Below are positions 1-8,558 of a stretch of 46,462 nt of DNA, one piece after another (position 1 is the first letter of the stretch; every line of letters begins with the position of its first letter). The position numbers and the translations under genes are program-made. Source of the DNA: Candidatus Latescibacterota bacterium (lineage in GTDB: Bacteria > Latescibacterota > UBA2968 > UBA8231); contig SICG01000008.1 in the NCBI GenBank assembly GCA_009691525.1, forward strand, positions 1-46,462, in the 5' to 3' direction. The notes beneath the pieces were generated by a model that saw only the letters and a program-made list of their open reading frames with translations, had not been told where the DNA came from and made no database searches.

Positions 1-335
1 TCGGTGTGCATCAACGCCAGCAGCGACTGGACCAACCCCTGGGTCTGACGCAAAGGTTGATGAAACAGTTTGCCCAGTGTCAAACTCGTCTCAATCGCCA
101 GGTCCGAATAGCGAAACTGGGCCCCGCGCTGGGGCGGACCTGCATAGGATCAGGCGGCCAGCGCTTCTGCACTCAACCAAAAGGGGATCTGGCCCCGGTC
201 GATCAAGGCCTGGTTATACGCCGGCCAGTTCTTCACCCGCTAGACCGTCTTGGTCTTGCCCTTTTTGCCCTTGTCGCTGGATTGGACAGAAGGAGCCTTC
301 TTGTTAGGCGAACCGGGCGACGGTATCTTCTTCAT
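1..335 (-). pseudogene. IS5-family transposase, N-terminal part, two in-frame stops
   Basis: From an ATG at 335 the frame runs leftwards off the window. It is interrupted by TAG at 240-242 and TGA at 150-152 with no frameshift. The first 31 codons are a Lys/Ser-rich leader. Later pieces read VKNWPAYNQALIDRGQIPFW and YSDLAIETSLTLGKLFHQPL followed by RQTQGLVQSLLALM. These match the conserved start of IS5-type DDE transposases (an 'NWxxYNxxLxxRGxxxFW' block, then 'YSDLAIETxLTLxxLF'). The catalytic DDE residues would lie beyond the window. Two nonsense codons in a recognisable domain mark it as inactive unless they are suppressed. Confidence 0.75.
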
Positions 336-458
336 CACACAGGCTTTCGTTGGTGGACGGAGGGGGGTTCTTGGCCGAATACCCTTCCAATCTACCCGAG
401 AGCCTGTGCTATTTCAACATCTCAATACGACCAATGATCCCTTTCGTGCAACAACGCC
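1..458 (-). mobile_element. Decayed IS5-family insertion sequence, right part only
   Basis: The bottom strand encodes the N-terminal part of an IS5/IS903-like transposase, and the element is cut by the window edge at position 1. Its outer end is probably at 458, where the bottom strand reads GGCGTTGTTGCACGAAAG. This resembles the IS5-group terminal repeat type GGCTTTGTTG. The other end lies outside the window, so neither the inverted-repeat partner nor a target duplication can be checked. The element lies about 60 bp downstream of the oxygenase gene that ends at 518. Confidence 0.7.
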
Positions 459-473
459 GAAATCAGCGGGATT

Positions 474-502
474 ATTATCTTAAACCCTGTTAGCCTTGTC
501 AA
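474..502 (-). promoter_or_regulatory. Sigma-70-type promoter reading into the IS remnant
   Basis: On the bottom strand TTGACA (497-502) and GATAAT (474-479) are separated by exactly 17 bp. The site lies between the oxygenase stop (518) and the IS end (458), so transcription would run leftwards through the IS remnant and out of the window. It may belong to a gene that the IS separated from its promoter. Confidence 0.5.
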
Positions 503-517
503 CCTTTTTACCGCTGA

Positions 518-1264
518 TCAGCCCACCCGCTTCCCCCCGCGCAATACCGGCACCTGGTCGCCCCAGGCCTGGCCGGTGTGTTTGGCGATCAGGTGGGGCA
601 CGTGGTACTGGGGCACGAACCCGCGCCGGATGCTGTCGGCCGAGATATTGGGCCCGCTCTTGTGTAACATCAGCGAGCTGAAGATCGCCACCTGGCCGGC
701 GCGCATCTCCACCGGGATGGCACCGCTTTCGTCGGCAAACTGAGCCGTCTTCCCTCCGTAGCGTTCAGCGGTTTCAGGTTCCGGGATATGCTCCAGCAGT
801 CCCCACTTGGGCGAGCCGGGGATGATCCAGATGCAGCCATTGTCCAGATTGGAGTCGGTGATGGCCGTCCAGCAGGTGATATACTCCAGCGGCTCGGTAT
901 GTACGTACCCCGAGTCCTGATGCCAGGAGAAGATCCGGCCCCGCTCCGGGGGTTTGGTCGCGGCCTGGTTGTAGTACAAATCGGCGTCTGGACCTACGAA
1001 GCGCCGGCAGGCCTCTTGGTAGATGGGCTCTTGAACGAATTGGGCGGCCACCGGACTTAGCAGATGGAACTGGCTGTAGGAACGCCGGTTCCGCACCGCC
1101 TCTACCGCCGCCGCGTCGCCGCCGGTCCTGGCCTGATCTAAGTGTTCCCGGTACACCCGGTCCATCTCCTCGCTCATCACCTGCAACAGCGCCGGGGCAA
1201 AACCACCCTCGGCGACAAAGTAGCCCAGTTCGCCAAACTGCGTTGCCTGCTCCTCGCTGATCAT
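518..1264 (-). CDS. Phytanoyl-CoA dioxygenase (PhyH) family oxygenase
   Basis: This 248-residue protein belongs to the Fe(II)/2-oxoglutarate dioxygenase superfamily, PhyH branch. The iron triad is visible: H115 and D117 in WHQDSGY, and the distal H201 in SSLMLHKSG. R213/R214 follow and are candidates for binding the 2-oxoglutarate carboxylate. The central stretch CWTAITDSNLDNGCIWIIPG is typical of the family. Its ATG overlaps the stop of the upstream 4Fe-4S/NuoB-like gene by 4 bp (ATGA, 1261-1264), so it is probably translationally coupled to the membrane complex operon. The substrate cannot be told from sequence; PhyH proteins hydroxylate many small molecules. It is the last gene of a run that appears to start at 10333. 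Confidence 0.88.
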   Translation of the reverse strand: MISEEQATQFGELGYFVAEGGFAPALLQVMSEEMDRVYREHLDQARTGGDAAAVEAVRNRRSYSQFHLLSPVAAQFVQEPIYQEACRRFVGPDADLYYNQAATKPPERGRIFSWHQDSGYVHTEPLEYITCWTAITDSNLDNGCIWIIPGSPKWGLLEHIPEPETAERYGGKTAQFADESGAIPVEMRAGQVAIFSSLMLHKSGPNISADSIRRGFVPQYHVPHLIAKHTGQAWGDQVPVLRGGKRVG

Positions 1265-2037
1265 ACCCTGCCCTCCTCCTTCAATCTGCCCAGCAACCTC
1301 AATAATCCATCCAGCATGGTGAGCGGATGGGGCGGACAGCCAGGGATGTACAGGTCCACGGGCACCAGGCCATCGGCCCCGTTGTTGACCTGATCGTGGT
1401 CGATATAAGGACCCCCTGAAATGGCGCAGGCCCCCACGGCGATGACAATCTTCGGCTCTGGCACCGCGTCGTACGTCTTCTGCAGCGCCAACTTCATATT
1501 CTGGGTGACTGGCCCGGTGATCAACAGCCCATCGGCGTGGCGCGGCGAGGCCACCACCTGGATGCCGAAACGGCTCAGGTCCCAGCCCACGGTGCTCAGC
1601 ACGTTCACATCGGCCTCACAGGCGTTGCAGCCTCCGGCGCTCACCTGGCGCAATTTCAGCGAGCGGCCGAAGAGGCTTCTCAATTCGCCATCCAGCGCGG
1701 CAGCCAGCTGCAGTTGCTGGTCCTGGGCGAGGACCAGGTCCCCGCGCTGACGCACCGCCAGGCGGTAGTCACCCGCATAACTGATGGCCCCCTCGGGACA
1801 GGCGTCGCGACAATCGGTGCAGAACAGGCACCGGCCCAGGTCTACACTCACCTTTTCCGCGATGGTGATGGCATTGGTCGGACAGGCCTCGGCACAGGCG
1901 CGGCAGCCTGTCGGACATTTGGCGGCGTCGATCAGCGGGCGGCCGCAGAAGCGCTCCGGCATCTCCGGCGGCGGCCCATCCGGGTAGGCCATGGTGCGGT
2001 GCCCCTGTTGCAGTCGGGCGAGTATCACCTTGTACAT
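1261..2037 (-). CDS. Ferredoxin/NuoB-like fusion (HyfH-HyfI-like) electron-transfer subunit
   Basis: This 258-residue protein joins two subunits that are usually separate. Residues 41-85 carry two 4Fe-4S motifs: C41, C45, C48, C52-P and C70, C73, C76, C80-P. The first has a three-residue gap between its first two Cys, unlike the classic CxxCxxC. Residues 133-255 are a NuoB/hydrogenase-small-subunit domain with C137, C140, C204 and C234 (GGCNAC, VGACAISGG, IPGCPPHP), the ligand set of the proximal or N2-type cluster. It would pass electrons from a soluble donor to the NuoD-like subunit on the cytoplasmic face. ATG 2037 is chosen because GAGAGGTG stands just before it, 13 bp after the upstream stop. 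The open frame continues upstream only inside the neighbouring gene. Confidence 0.88.
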   Translation of the reverse strand: MYKVILARLQQGHRTMAYPDGPPPEMPERFCGRPLIDAAKCPTGCRACAEACPTNAITIAEKVSVDLGRCLFCTDCRDACPEGAISYAGDYRLAVRQRGDLVLAQDQQLQLAAALDGELRSLFGRSLKLRQVSAGGCNACEADVNVLSTVGWDLSRFGIQVVASPRHADGLLITGPVTQNMKLALQKTYDAVPEPKIVIAVGACAISGGPYIDHDQVNNGADGLVPVDLYIPGCPPHPLTMLDGLLRLLGRLKEEGRV

Positions 2038-2050
2038 GGCACCTCTCTCA

Positions 2051-3583
2051 TCATAAATCGTGCCCACAGTAGGACAAATTGAAACTCTTGTTGCACAGCG
2101 GGAAGTCGGAAATCTGTTGGTTGCGCAGGGCGTAGGCCAGGCCGGGCCAGTTGTGGAACGAGGGATCGACGACCTTGTAACGGGCAAAACGCCCCTGCCC
2201 ATCGGTGAGGGCCACGTGGCAGACCTCGCCGCGCCAGCCTTCGCAGAGGGTGACGACCAGGCGATCAGAGGCCAGCGGACCCAGCGGGGTCTGCACCGCA
2301 CCGGTCGGGATGGCGCGTAACTGCTCCCGGATAAACTCGATGGATTGCTGGATCTCGAACCAGCGCACGTACGCGCGGGCCAGCACATCGCCGGTATCGT
2401 AGGTGGCGATGGGAAGGTGGGCAAAGCGGTAGATGCTCGAAGGCTGGTCCTGGCGCACATCGCGGGCCAGGCCCGAGGCCCGGGCCGCCGGGCCGACCAT
2501 GCCCAATTCGACAGCCACCTCCTGCGGCAAGGGCCCGGTGTCCTCGAAGCGGGCCATGACCGAGGAGGTGTCCCAGAGCAACTCAACGGCGACGGTGGCA
2601 TCCTTCTTGGCTGCGTCGAGCCGGCGCAGCAGTTCAGCAACCAGGGCCTCATCGACGTCGAAGCCCACCCCGCCGGGCCGGATCATACCGCGCCCGAAGC
2701 GGTTGCCGCAGAGCAGGGCGGTCATGTTGAGAAAGTCGCCGCGGATGCGGCCGCAGTACGAGGCCGTGGGCAGAAAGCCAACATCGTTGGCCAGCGCCCC
2801 CAAGTCGCCGACATGGTTGGCCAGGCGCTCCAGCTCCAGGGCGATGCCGCGCAGGGACTGGGCCCGGGCCGTCTTCTGGCAGCGGGCCAGGGATTCGAGC
2901 ACCTGGCAGTAAGCGGTGGTATGGGCGATGGTGGTGTCCCCCGCCAGGGTCTGGGCATAGTGGAGCGAGCGCTTGTCCGGGCCGCCGATCAGGGCTTCCT
3001 CGACGCCCCGATGCTGGTAGCCCAGGGCGATTTCCAGATGGAAAACCTTCTCGCCGTGGCACTGAAAGCGAAAATGGCCCGGCTCGATGACACCGGCGTG
3101 TACCGGACCGACCGCTACCTCGTGTACCTCGTCTCCCTCGACCTGATAGAAGTCGCCCACTGCGGGCAGGATAGGCTGGTCCGGCGCCCGGTCCCAGGCG
3201 TCGCGGCTCGTCCACGAGCGGCGGTACCGCACGGGTTTGAACCACGGATGACCGACCGCCTTGAGCCCGAACTGCTCGGCGATCTCCCGCTCGAAGAGCT
3301 GCACCTGCGCACAGGCTGGGGTCAGCGAGGGAAACCGTGCGCCGGCGATCTCGGTCCGGCCGGCGAGCAACTGATTCTGCTCGTCGTCGGCGAGCACCAC
3401 ATAGAGCTGGGTCGCGCCGGGGCGATCGCCCGCCGCGCCGAAAAGCGCCGCGACCCGCTGCCCGGCGGCCACCGCCTCGAGAATGGCGCGCCCGAAGCCA
3501 TCGGGCGTCAGGGTCGGCACTGCCTCCAATTCGATGGCTCGGCCGTTGCCCATTATGGCCAGGTCGGGAGGATTCTCAGTCAT
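2051..3583 (-). CDS. hyfG: NuoC-NuoD-like (HyfG-type) large subunit lacking NiFe ligands
   Basis: This 510-residue fusion has a 30-kDa NuoC-like part (about 1-130) and a 49-kDa NuoD/hydrogenase-large-subunit part (about 150-510). The family landmark VGPVHAGVIEPGHFRF is at 158-173. In true group 4 NiFe hydrogenases the next block holds a CxxC pair and the C-terminus a DPCxxC pair. Here the first reads TLAGDTTIAH (212-221) and the last VDPSFHN (about 472-478), so all four nickel-binding cysteines are missing. The subunit should therefore not be a hydrogenase. It resembles the Ehr (energy-converting-hydrogenase-related) complexes and NuoD of complex I. The start overlaps the upstream HyfF-like stop by 4 bp (3580-3583). 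Confidence 0.92.
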   Translation of the reverse strand: MTENPPDLAIMGNGRAIELEAVPTLTPDGFGRAILEAVAAGQRVAALFGAAGDRPGATQLYVVLADDEQNQLLAGRTEIAGARFPSLTPACAQVQLFEREIAEQFGLKAVGHPWFKPVRYRRSWTSRDAWDRAPDQPILPAVGDFYQVEGDEVHEVAVGPVHAGVIEPGHFRFQCHGEKVFHLEIALGYQHRGVEEALIGGPDKRSLHYAQTLAGDTTIAHTTAYCQVLESLARCQKTARAQSLRGIALELERLANHVGDLGALANDVGFLPTASYCGRIRGDFLNMTALLCGNRFGRGMIRPGGVGFDVDEALVAELLRRLDAAKKDATVAVELLWDTSSVMARFEDTGPLPQEVAVELGMVGPAARASGLARDVRQDQPSSIYRFAHLPIATYDTGDVLARAYVRWFEIQQSIEFIREQLRAIPTGAVQTPLGPLASDRLVVTLCEGWRGEVCHVALTDGQGRFARYKVVDPSFHNWPGLAYALRNQQISDFPLCNKSFNLSYCGHDL

Positions 3584-5013
3584 GGCCTATCCTCCATAAA
3601 GTGGACCGCGTCGGTGAGCAACGCCTGCAGCGACGAGGGCATGTAGAGGCCCAGTATCAGGACCAGGGCCAAAAGCACCACCAGCGGTGCGCCGGTGAGC
3701 AGGCTGTCTCTATAGGGTGTGTCGCGCACCTCCGCGGGCGCGCAGCCCTGCACCACCTGCAATACCGTCGCCCCCATGCCGATGAAAATCACCAGCAGGA
3801 AGAAAAGAAAGAGTCCACCGACGACAAATTGCCCGGCGGCAAAAGCCCCGCTGAGGATGGCGAACTCACTGACGAAGGGGCCAAAGGGCGGCGAGCCGGT
3901 GATCGCCATGAAGCCGGCCAGGAAGAGCGTTCCCGACAGGGGCAACCGGCGCATGGCTCCGCGCACCTGGTCGATGCTCTTGCTGCCGTAGGCGCGGTGG
4001 ATATTGCCGGCGGAGAGAAAAAGCACGCCCTTGGTCAGGCCATTGGTCAACACGTGTAACAGGGTGCCAAAGAGGGCCGGGCCACCGATGCCCAACCCCA
4101 GGACCAGGATGCCCATGTGTTCGACGCTGGAATAGGCGAGCATGCGTTTGATATCGCGCTGGCCGACCAGAAAAATACCGGCGACGGCCATGGAGAAAAG
4201 CCCCATGAAGAGCAGGAGCCGCGAGATGTAGGCGCTCTCCCCGGCGGCGCAGCAGATGTGGTAGATACGCAGCACCGCCAGAAACGCACAGCTGGTAAGG
4301 CCGCCGGCGAAGATAGCCCCGGCGATGCCGGGCGCTTCCCCGTAGGCGTCGGGCTTCCAAGTGTGCATCGGGGCCAACCCCATCTTGGTGCCGTAGCCGA
4401 CCAGCAACAAAATAAAAGCGGCATGTAACCAGGGTTTGGACAGTTTCGGCGCCTCGCGCAGCAGATCCTCCAGCGTCAGCGAGGTCTCCAAGCCGCCGTG
4501 TAGGGCCGCATAGGCGAGGAAGAAGGTGCCCAGCAGGGCCAGAGCAATGCCGATGGAGCCGACCAGCAGGTATTTCCAGGTGGCCTCGATGCTGCGCTGG
4601 GTCTGGTTGAAGTAGATAAGGGGCGCAGTGGCGAGGGTGGCCGCCTCGATGGCCACCCACATCAGACCCAGGTGGTGCGACCAGATCACCAGACTCATGA
4701 CGCCGAGAAAGGCCAGCAGGCAGGCGCAGAAAACGCGGTTGGGCCGTTCTGCCCGGTGTTGCAGATAACCCACCGCATAGATCGAGCAGAGCAGGAAGAG
4801 CGTGGTGACCAGGAGCAGGATGATGCGGCCGGGCGGATCGAGGACCAGCCAGGCGGAACTGACCCACAGATCGGGCCGTCCCAGCACCAAAAAGCTGATG
4901 CCCGTATGCGCCAGAGCCGCGACCGGCAGCAACCAGGGACGCCAGCGGTTCGAGGGCAAAACCGCAGCAAGGGCGGCCATGAGCAGCGGCAGAAAGATCT
5001 GGACGAAGGCCAT
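3580..5013 (-). CDS. hyfF: HyfF-like / NuoN-type antiporter-like membrane subunit
   Basis: A 477-residue hydrophobic protein with about 14 predicted membrane segments, of the proton-translocating NuoL/M/N and Mrp-antiporter family. The region GYGTKMGLAPMHTWKPDAYGEAP holds the conserved lysine and histidine of the half-channel, and GQRDIKRMLAYSSVEHMGIL is the signature that follows the broken helix. An acidic residue in WVAIEAATLATAP is at the place of the conserved Glu of membrane segment 5. It would pump H+ or Na+ as part of the complex. It sits between hyfE-like and hyfG-like genes, 3 bp from the former and overlapping the latter. Confidence 0.9.
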   Translation of the reverse strand: MAFVQIFLPLLMAALAAVLPSNRWRPWLLPVAALAHTGISFLVLGRPDLWVSSAWLVLDPPGRIILLLVTTLFLLCSIYAVGYLQHRAERPNRVFCACLLAFLGVMSLVIWSHHLGLMWVAIEAATLATAPLIYFNQTQRSIEATWKYLLVGSIGIALALLGTFFLAYAALHGGLETSLTLEDLLREAPKLSKPWLHAAFILLLVGYGTKMGLAPMHTWKPDAYGEAPGIAGAIFAGGLTSCAFLAVLRIYHICCAAGESAYISRLLLFMGLFSMAVAGIFLVGQRDIKRMLAYSSVEHMGILVLGLGIGGPALFGTLLHVLTNGLTKGVLFLSAGNIHRAYGSKSIDQVRGAMRRLPLSGTLFLAGFMAITGSPPFGPFVSEFAILSGAFAAGQFVVGGLFLFFLLVIFIGMGATVLQVVQGCAPAEVRDTPYRDSLLTGAPLVVLLALVLILGLYMPSSLQALLTDAVHFMEDRP

Positions 5014-5016
5014 GGC

Positions 5017-5658
5017 TTATTCCTGGAGCGCGGCCAGCTGGCGCGTGTCCATCGAGGAAAAAGCCTGGTTGATGTGGTTGACGATGATGCAGATGACAAA
5101 GATGCCGACGAAGAGGTCCAGCAGCACCCCCATCTCGACGACGAAGGGCATCACCTCGACCAGCAACATGCCAAAAATGAAGATGCCGTTTTCGAGGACC
5201 AGGTACCCGACCACCTGACTGAGCGCCTTATATCGGGTGGTGAGCAAGATGAAGCCGACCAACACCGTGGCGATGGAAGCGGGGACCAACAGGGTGCCGG
5301 TATGCTGAGGGGCCAGGGGCAGTTGGTCGGCAAAGAGCAGCGCGGCACCGGTGGTCAGGGCACCCAGCATGATGGAGGGCAGCAGACCGATCAGGGGCTC
5401 CACCTCGCGTTTGATCTGGGCGTCGCGCAGCGCCCGGATCATGATCCCCGGAATGGCGAAGCCCTTGAGGAGGATGGTCGCCACCGCGATCAGCAACATC
5501 GACGGGCCGTGCTGCGGATGGACCAGCAGCGGGATGAAACTCAGCAACACGCCCTGCGCGGCCACGGTGCGGATCACCGCCACGATCCGGCTGGTGCCCA
5601 GGGCAAAGAGGTTCATCGCCAGGACGACCACCAGAATGGCATTGAGCAGGCTGATCAT
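5017..5658 (-). CDS. hyfE: HyfE-like (NuoK-related) membrane subunit
   Basis: A 213-residue membrane protein with about six hydrophobic segments. Its place in the operon, its length (E. coli HyfE is of similar size) and blocks such as YLVLENGIFIFGMLL identify it as the HyfE/NuoK-like subunit. The Glu in LVLEN is the residue expected in the NuoK-type channel. It is 3 bp from the next gene and 4 bp from the preceding one, so expression is surely joint. Confidence 0.85.
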   Translation of the reverse strand: MISLLNAILVVVLAMNLFALGTSRIVAVIRTVAAQGVLLSFIPLLVHPQHGPSMLLIAVATILLKGFAIPGIMIRALRDAQIKREVEPLIGLLPSIMLGALTTGAALLFADQLPLAPQHTGTLLVPASIATVLVGFILLTTRYKALSQVVGYLVLENGIFIFGMLLVEVMPFVVEMGVLLDLFVGIFVICIIVNHINQAFSSMDTRQLAALQE

Positions 5659-5662
5659 CGGG

Positions 5663-6571
5663 TTATCTCACCAGCAGGAGGAAGCCAAAGCCGCAGCAGA
5701 GTATCGCCGCAGTTAATAGATAGGGCACATACCGCATCTGGAGCCGCGCCATCACCGATTCTATCACCCCGATCGCGGCGGCCAGCCCCAGCATCTGGGC
5801 GGCGAAGAGCAGCCAGTCGATCCAGACCTCGCCAACCCGAAAGGGAACCACCACATGTAAGAGCACCGCGCCGAGGATAAAGAGTTTGAGGGCGGCAGCA
5901 TAGAGGATCACGCCGAAGAGCGGCCCGCTGTGGTCGAGCACCATGACCTCATGGATCATGGTCAACTCCAGGTGGGTGTTCGGATCGTCGACAGGGATGC
6001 GGCAAGTCTCGGCCAGCAAAATCACAAAAAGACCGATGGCCACCAGCGTCAGCGGCGCGGCCACTGCTGCCGCGAACCCGCCGGCCGGGCCCTTCAGCAT
6101 CTGGACCAGGGTCAGCGAACCTGAAATCTTGGCCAGCACCAGAAAAGCGAAGATCAGCGCTGGTTCAGTGAGGCAAGAGAAGGTCACCTCGCGGGCCGCC
6201 CCCATGCCTTCGAAAGCAGAGCCCGTATCCAGCGCCGCTGCCGTGGTCAAGAAACGCGCCAGCCCGAAAAGGTAGGCGAAGAGGATCAGGTCGCCGGTGA
6301 AGGAGAGCGGCGCTCGGGAACTACCGATAGGCACCAGCAGGCCGGCCAGCCCCACCGCCGCCAGCGCAACCACCGGACCGAGGCAGAAAACCCAGGTCGT
6401 CGTCCAGCTCAGCACCAGGCCTTTGCGCATCAATTTGTACAGGTCGTAGTAGAGCTGCAACAAGGGCGGGCCCTGGCGGCCGCCGAACCAGGCCTTGGTT
6501 TTGTTGATTACCCCCAGCAGCAGGGGCGGCATAACCAGCATCAGCGCAATCTGCATAGCCCGCTCGATCAT
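5663..6571 (-). CDS. hyfC: HyfC-like / NuoH-type membrane subunit
   Basis: A 302-residue membrane protein of the NuoH/HycD/HyfC family, which anchors the peripheral arm and lines the quinone or ferredoxin coupling site. Visible marks are GGRQGPPLLQLYYDLYKL near the N-terminus (cytoplasmic loop), FEGMGAAREVTFSCLTEPAL in the middle, and ETCRIPVDDPNTHLELTMIH with the acidic residues typical of the family. The length fits. Its start overlaps the HyfB-like stop by 4 bp (6568-6571). Confidence 0.92.
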   Translation of the reverse strand: MIERAMQIALMLVMPPLLLGVINKTKAWFGGRQGPPLLQLYYDLYKLMRKGLVLSWTTTWVFCLGPVVALAAVGLAGLLVPIGSSRAPLSFTGDLILFAYLFGLARFLTTAAALDTGSAFEGMGAAREVTFSCLTEPALIFAFLVLAKISGSLTLVQMLKGPAGGFAAAVAAPLTLVAIGLFVILLAETCRIPVDDPNTHLELTMIHEVMVLDHSGPLFGVILYAAALKLFILGAVLLHVVVPFRVGEVWIDWLLFAAQMLGLAAAIGVIESVMARLQMRYVPYLLTAAILCCGFGFLLLVR

Positions 6572-8547
6572 GGTTCAACCCCCATCGCCCCCCAGACAAA
6601 GAGAAAGATCACCATCACGAGCATGTAGAGCACGTACCGGTGGGTCTGCCCCTGCTGCAGGAAACGCAGCCGCGGGAGACAGCGGTTGGCCAGGCTGAAA
6701 AAGGGCAGGACAAGATGATCGAGCACCACATCGGGAACGAAACTCTCAAAACGGGCTGGCCGGGAGAAGATCCCCCGAATGGCCGGCCACTGCTGCCGCG
6801 GCCGGAGAAAAAGCGCAAAGAGGTGGACCAGCATCTGCCCAAAGGACGAGCCGGTGTACTGCATGCGCCGGATCGGCTGGGCATAGCCGCAATCCCAGGT
6901 GCCGGCCTCCCGGAGGAGTGTAACTCGCGGCAACATCCTCAGGGCCCCCCACAGCAACCCCACCAAGCCCAGGAGGGTCACTCCGAGGACGGAAATCCAC
7001 TTCAAGGGCGCCAGCGCCGCGATGGAGGGATGCTGTGGGCCGGACAGACCCGCCCAATCCCGCACCGCCCTCTCCAGCAAGGGCGTGGCGAGCCAGGGAA
7101 AGAGGCCGAGGACGATACAGCCGGCCGCAGTGATTATCATGGGAAAACGCATACTGAGGCCGGGATCACTCCCCTGCGCGCCGGCCTCCCCTCGCGCCGT
7201 GCCGAGAAAAACCACCCCCAAAAGTTTCACGAAACAGGCAAGGGCCAGGGTGCCGATCAGGGCCAGCACCACCGCCGCCACTGCCGCCGCCGGGAATCCC
7301 GCGCCGCTCGGGTCCAGGGTGCGGAACAAGCCGACATAGAGCAGCCATTCACTGGCAAAGCCGTTGAGCGGCGGCAGCGCACAGATGGCAATCGCACCCA
7401 CAGCAAAAAGTACTGCCGTCTGCGGCATGACCTTGGCCAGCCCGCCTAGACGGTCCAGTTGGCGGGTGTGGGTGGCGTGAATGACGGCGCCGGCATTGAA
7501 GAAAAGCAGCGGTTTGAAAAGGCTGTGGTTCCACACATGCAGCAGCGCCCCGCCCAGGCCCAGCACCACCCAGTCCGGCCGGCCCAGCGCCCGGCCCAGC
7601 AGGGCCAGCCCCAGGCCCATAATGATGATGCCGATGTTTTCGATGCTGCTGTAGGCCAAGAGCCGCTTCAGGTCGCGCTGGCCGAGGGCCAGGGCAATGG
7701 CGGCCACGCCGGAGATCGCGCCCACCGTCAGCAGCACCCCGCCCCACCAGTCGGCCGCCACCGGCAGAAGCGCGGTCATGCGCACCATGCCGTAGATCCC
7801 CATCTTGAGCATGACCCCGGACATCACCGCCGAGACGTGGCTGGGGGCGCTGGCGTGGGCGCCGGGCAGCCAAATGTGCAGCGGCATGAGCCCGGCCTTG
7901 AAGCCAAAGCCGACCACCGTCAGGCCAAAGAGGATTCCGGCCAGTTCCACCGGCACGGCCCTTGCCGGCACCAGCGCCAGCGAACCGGTCGCCCGGTGCC
8001 ACAGGGCAAAGAGGGCGATCAGGCAGAGGGTGCCGGCGTGGGTGGCGATCAGATACACCCAGCCGGCGCGGCGGACTTCCTCGCTGTCCTCCTCGACGGT
8101 CGCCGCAAAGAAGGCGGCCAGCGCCATCACCTCCCAGGCGATCAGCAGCAGCACACCATCGCGGGCGATAACGACCAGGGCCATGGCGCCGGCCAGCGTG
8201 CCGTAGAACAGGCTCAGCCGGCGGCCGTTCTCGGGATGTGCGGCCGCTGGCCAGTACCCCAGTCCGTAGATGGACCCCAGGACCGGGACGACGAACACCG
8301 GCACCAGAAACAGGGCACTGAGGGCGTCGACCGCCACGGTAAACTGGCCCCAGGGCAGGGCCCAGGTGGGGGTCTCCCCGGCGCTGAGCGCAGCCCCTAC
8401 CCCAACCAACCCGGTCAGGCCGCCCAACACCATCAGCAGTACGGCCAGCCGCTGCCCCACCGCCGACCTGGCCGGGAACAGGCAGCCAGGCAGGCCGCTG
8501 AGGCCAAACATCGAGATCGCGGCGAGAATCAACCAGATGCCCAACAT
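6568..8547 (-). CDS. hyfB: HyfB-like / NuoL-type antiporter-like membrane subunit
   Basis: A 659-residue, strongly hydrophobic protein and the first subunit gene of the complex. It belongs to the NuoL/HyfB/HycC family. The segment WEVMALAAFFAAT contains the conserved channel glutamate. GFGFKAGLMPLHIWLPGAHA and VMSGVMLKMGIYG supply the half-channel lysines, and GQRDLKRLLAYSSIENIGII is the family signature. It begins 11 bp after the upstream HTH/EIIA gene. Together with the HyfF-like protein it gives the complex two putative ion-pumping subunits. Confidence 0.92.
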   Translation of the reverse strand: MLGIWLILAAISMFGLSGLPGCLFPARSAVGQRLAVLLMVLGGLTGLVGVGAALSAGETPTWALPWGQFTVAVDALSALFLVPVFVVPVLGSIYGLGYWPAAAHPENGRRLSLFYGTLAGAMALVVIARDGVLLLIAWEVMALAAFFAATVEEDSEEVRRAGWVYLIATHAGTLCLIALFALWHRATGSLALVPARAVPVELAGILFGLTVVGFGFKAGLMPLHIWLPGAHASAPSHVSAVMSGVMLKMGIYGMVRMTALLPVAADWWGGVLLTVGAISGVAAIALALGQRDLKRLLAYSSIENIGIIIMGLGLALLGRALGRPDWVVLGLGGALLHVWNHSLFKPLLFFNAGAVIHATHTRQLDRLGGLAKVMPQTAVLFAVGAIAICALPPLNGFASEWLLYVGLFRTLDPSGAGFPAAAVAAVVLALIGTLALACFVKLLGVVFLGTARGEAGAQGSDPGLSMRFPMIITAAGCIVLGLFPWLATPLLERAVRDWAGLSGPQHPSIAALAPLKWISVLGVTLLGLVGLLWGALRMLPRVTLLREAGTWDCGYAQPIRRMQYTGSSFGQMLVHLFALFLRPRQQWPAIRGIFSRPARFESFVPDVVLDHLVLPFFSLANRCLPRLRFLQQGQTHRYVLYMLVMVIFLFVWGAMGVEP

Positions 8548-8558
8548 GGTCGAGGCCT

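Noticed and set aside
2051-3583. Annotation as an active NiFe hydrogenase
   Set aside because: The four cysteine ligands are all absent, so the label would be wrong despite strong family similarity.
4672-5880. 402-codon rightward open frame
   Set aside because: It is the antisense of the hyfF- and hyfE-like genes, is low-complexity (Asp/Gln/His/Arg-rich) and has no ribosome site; GC-rich coding strands often leave such open shadows.
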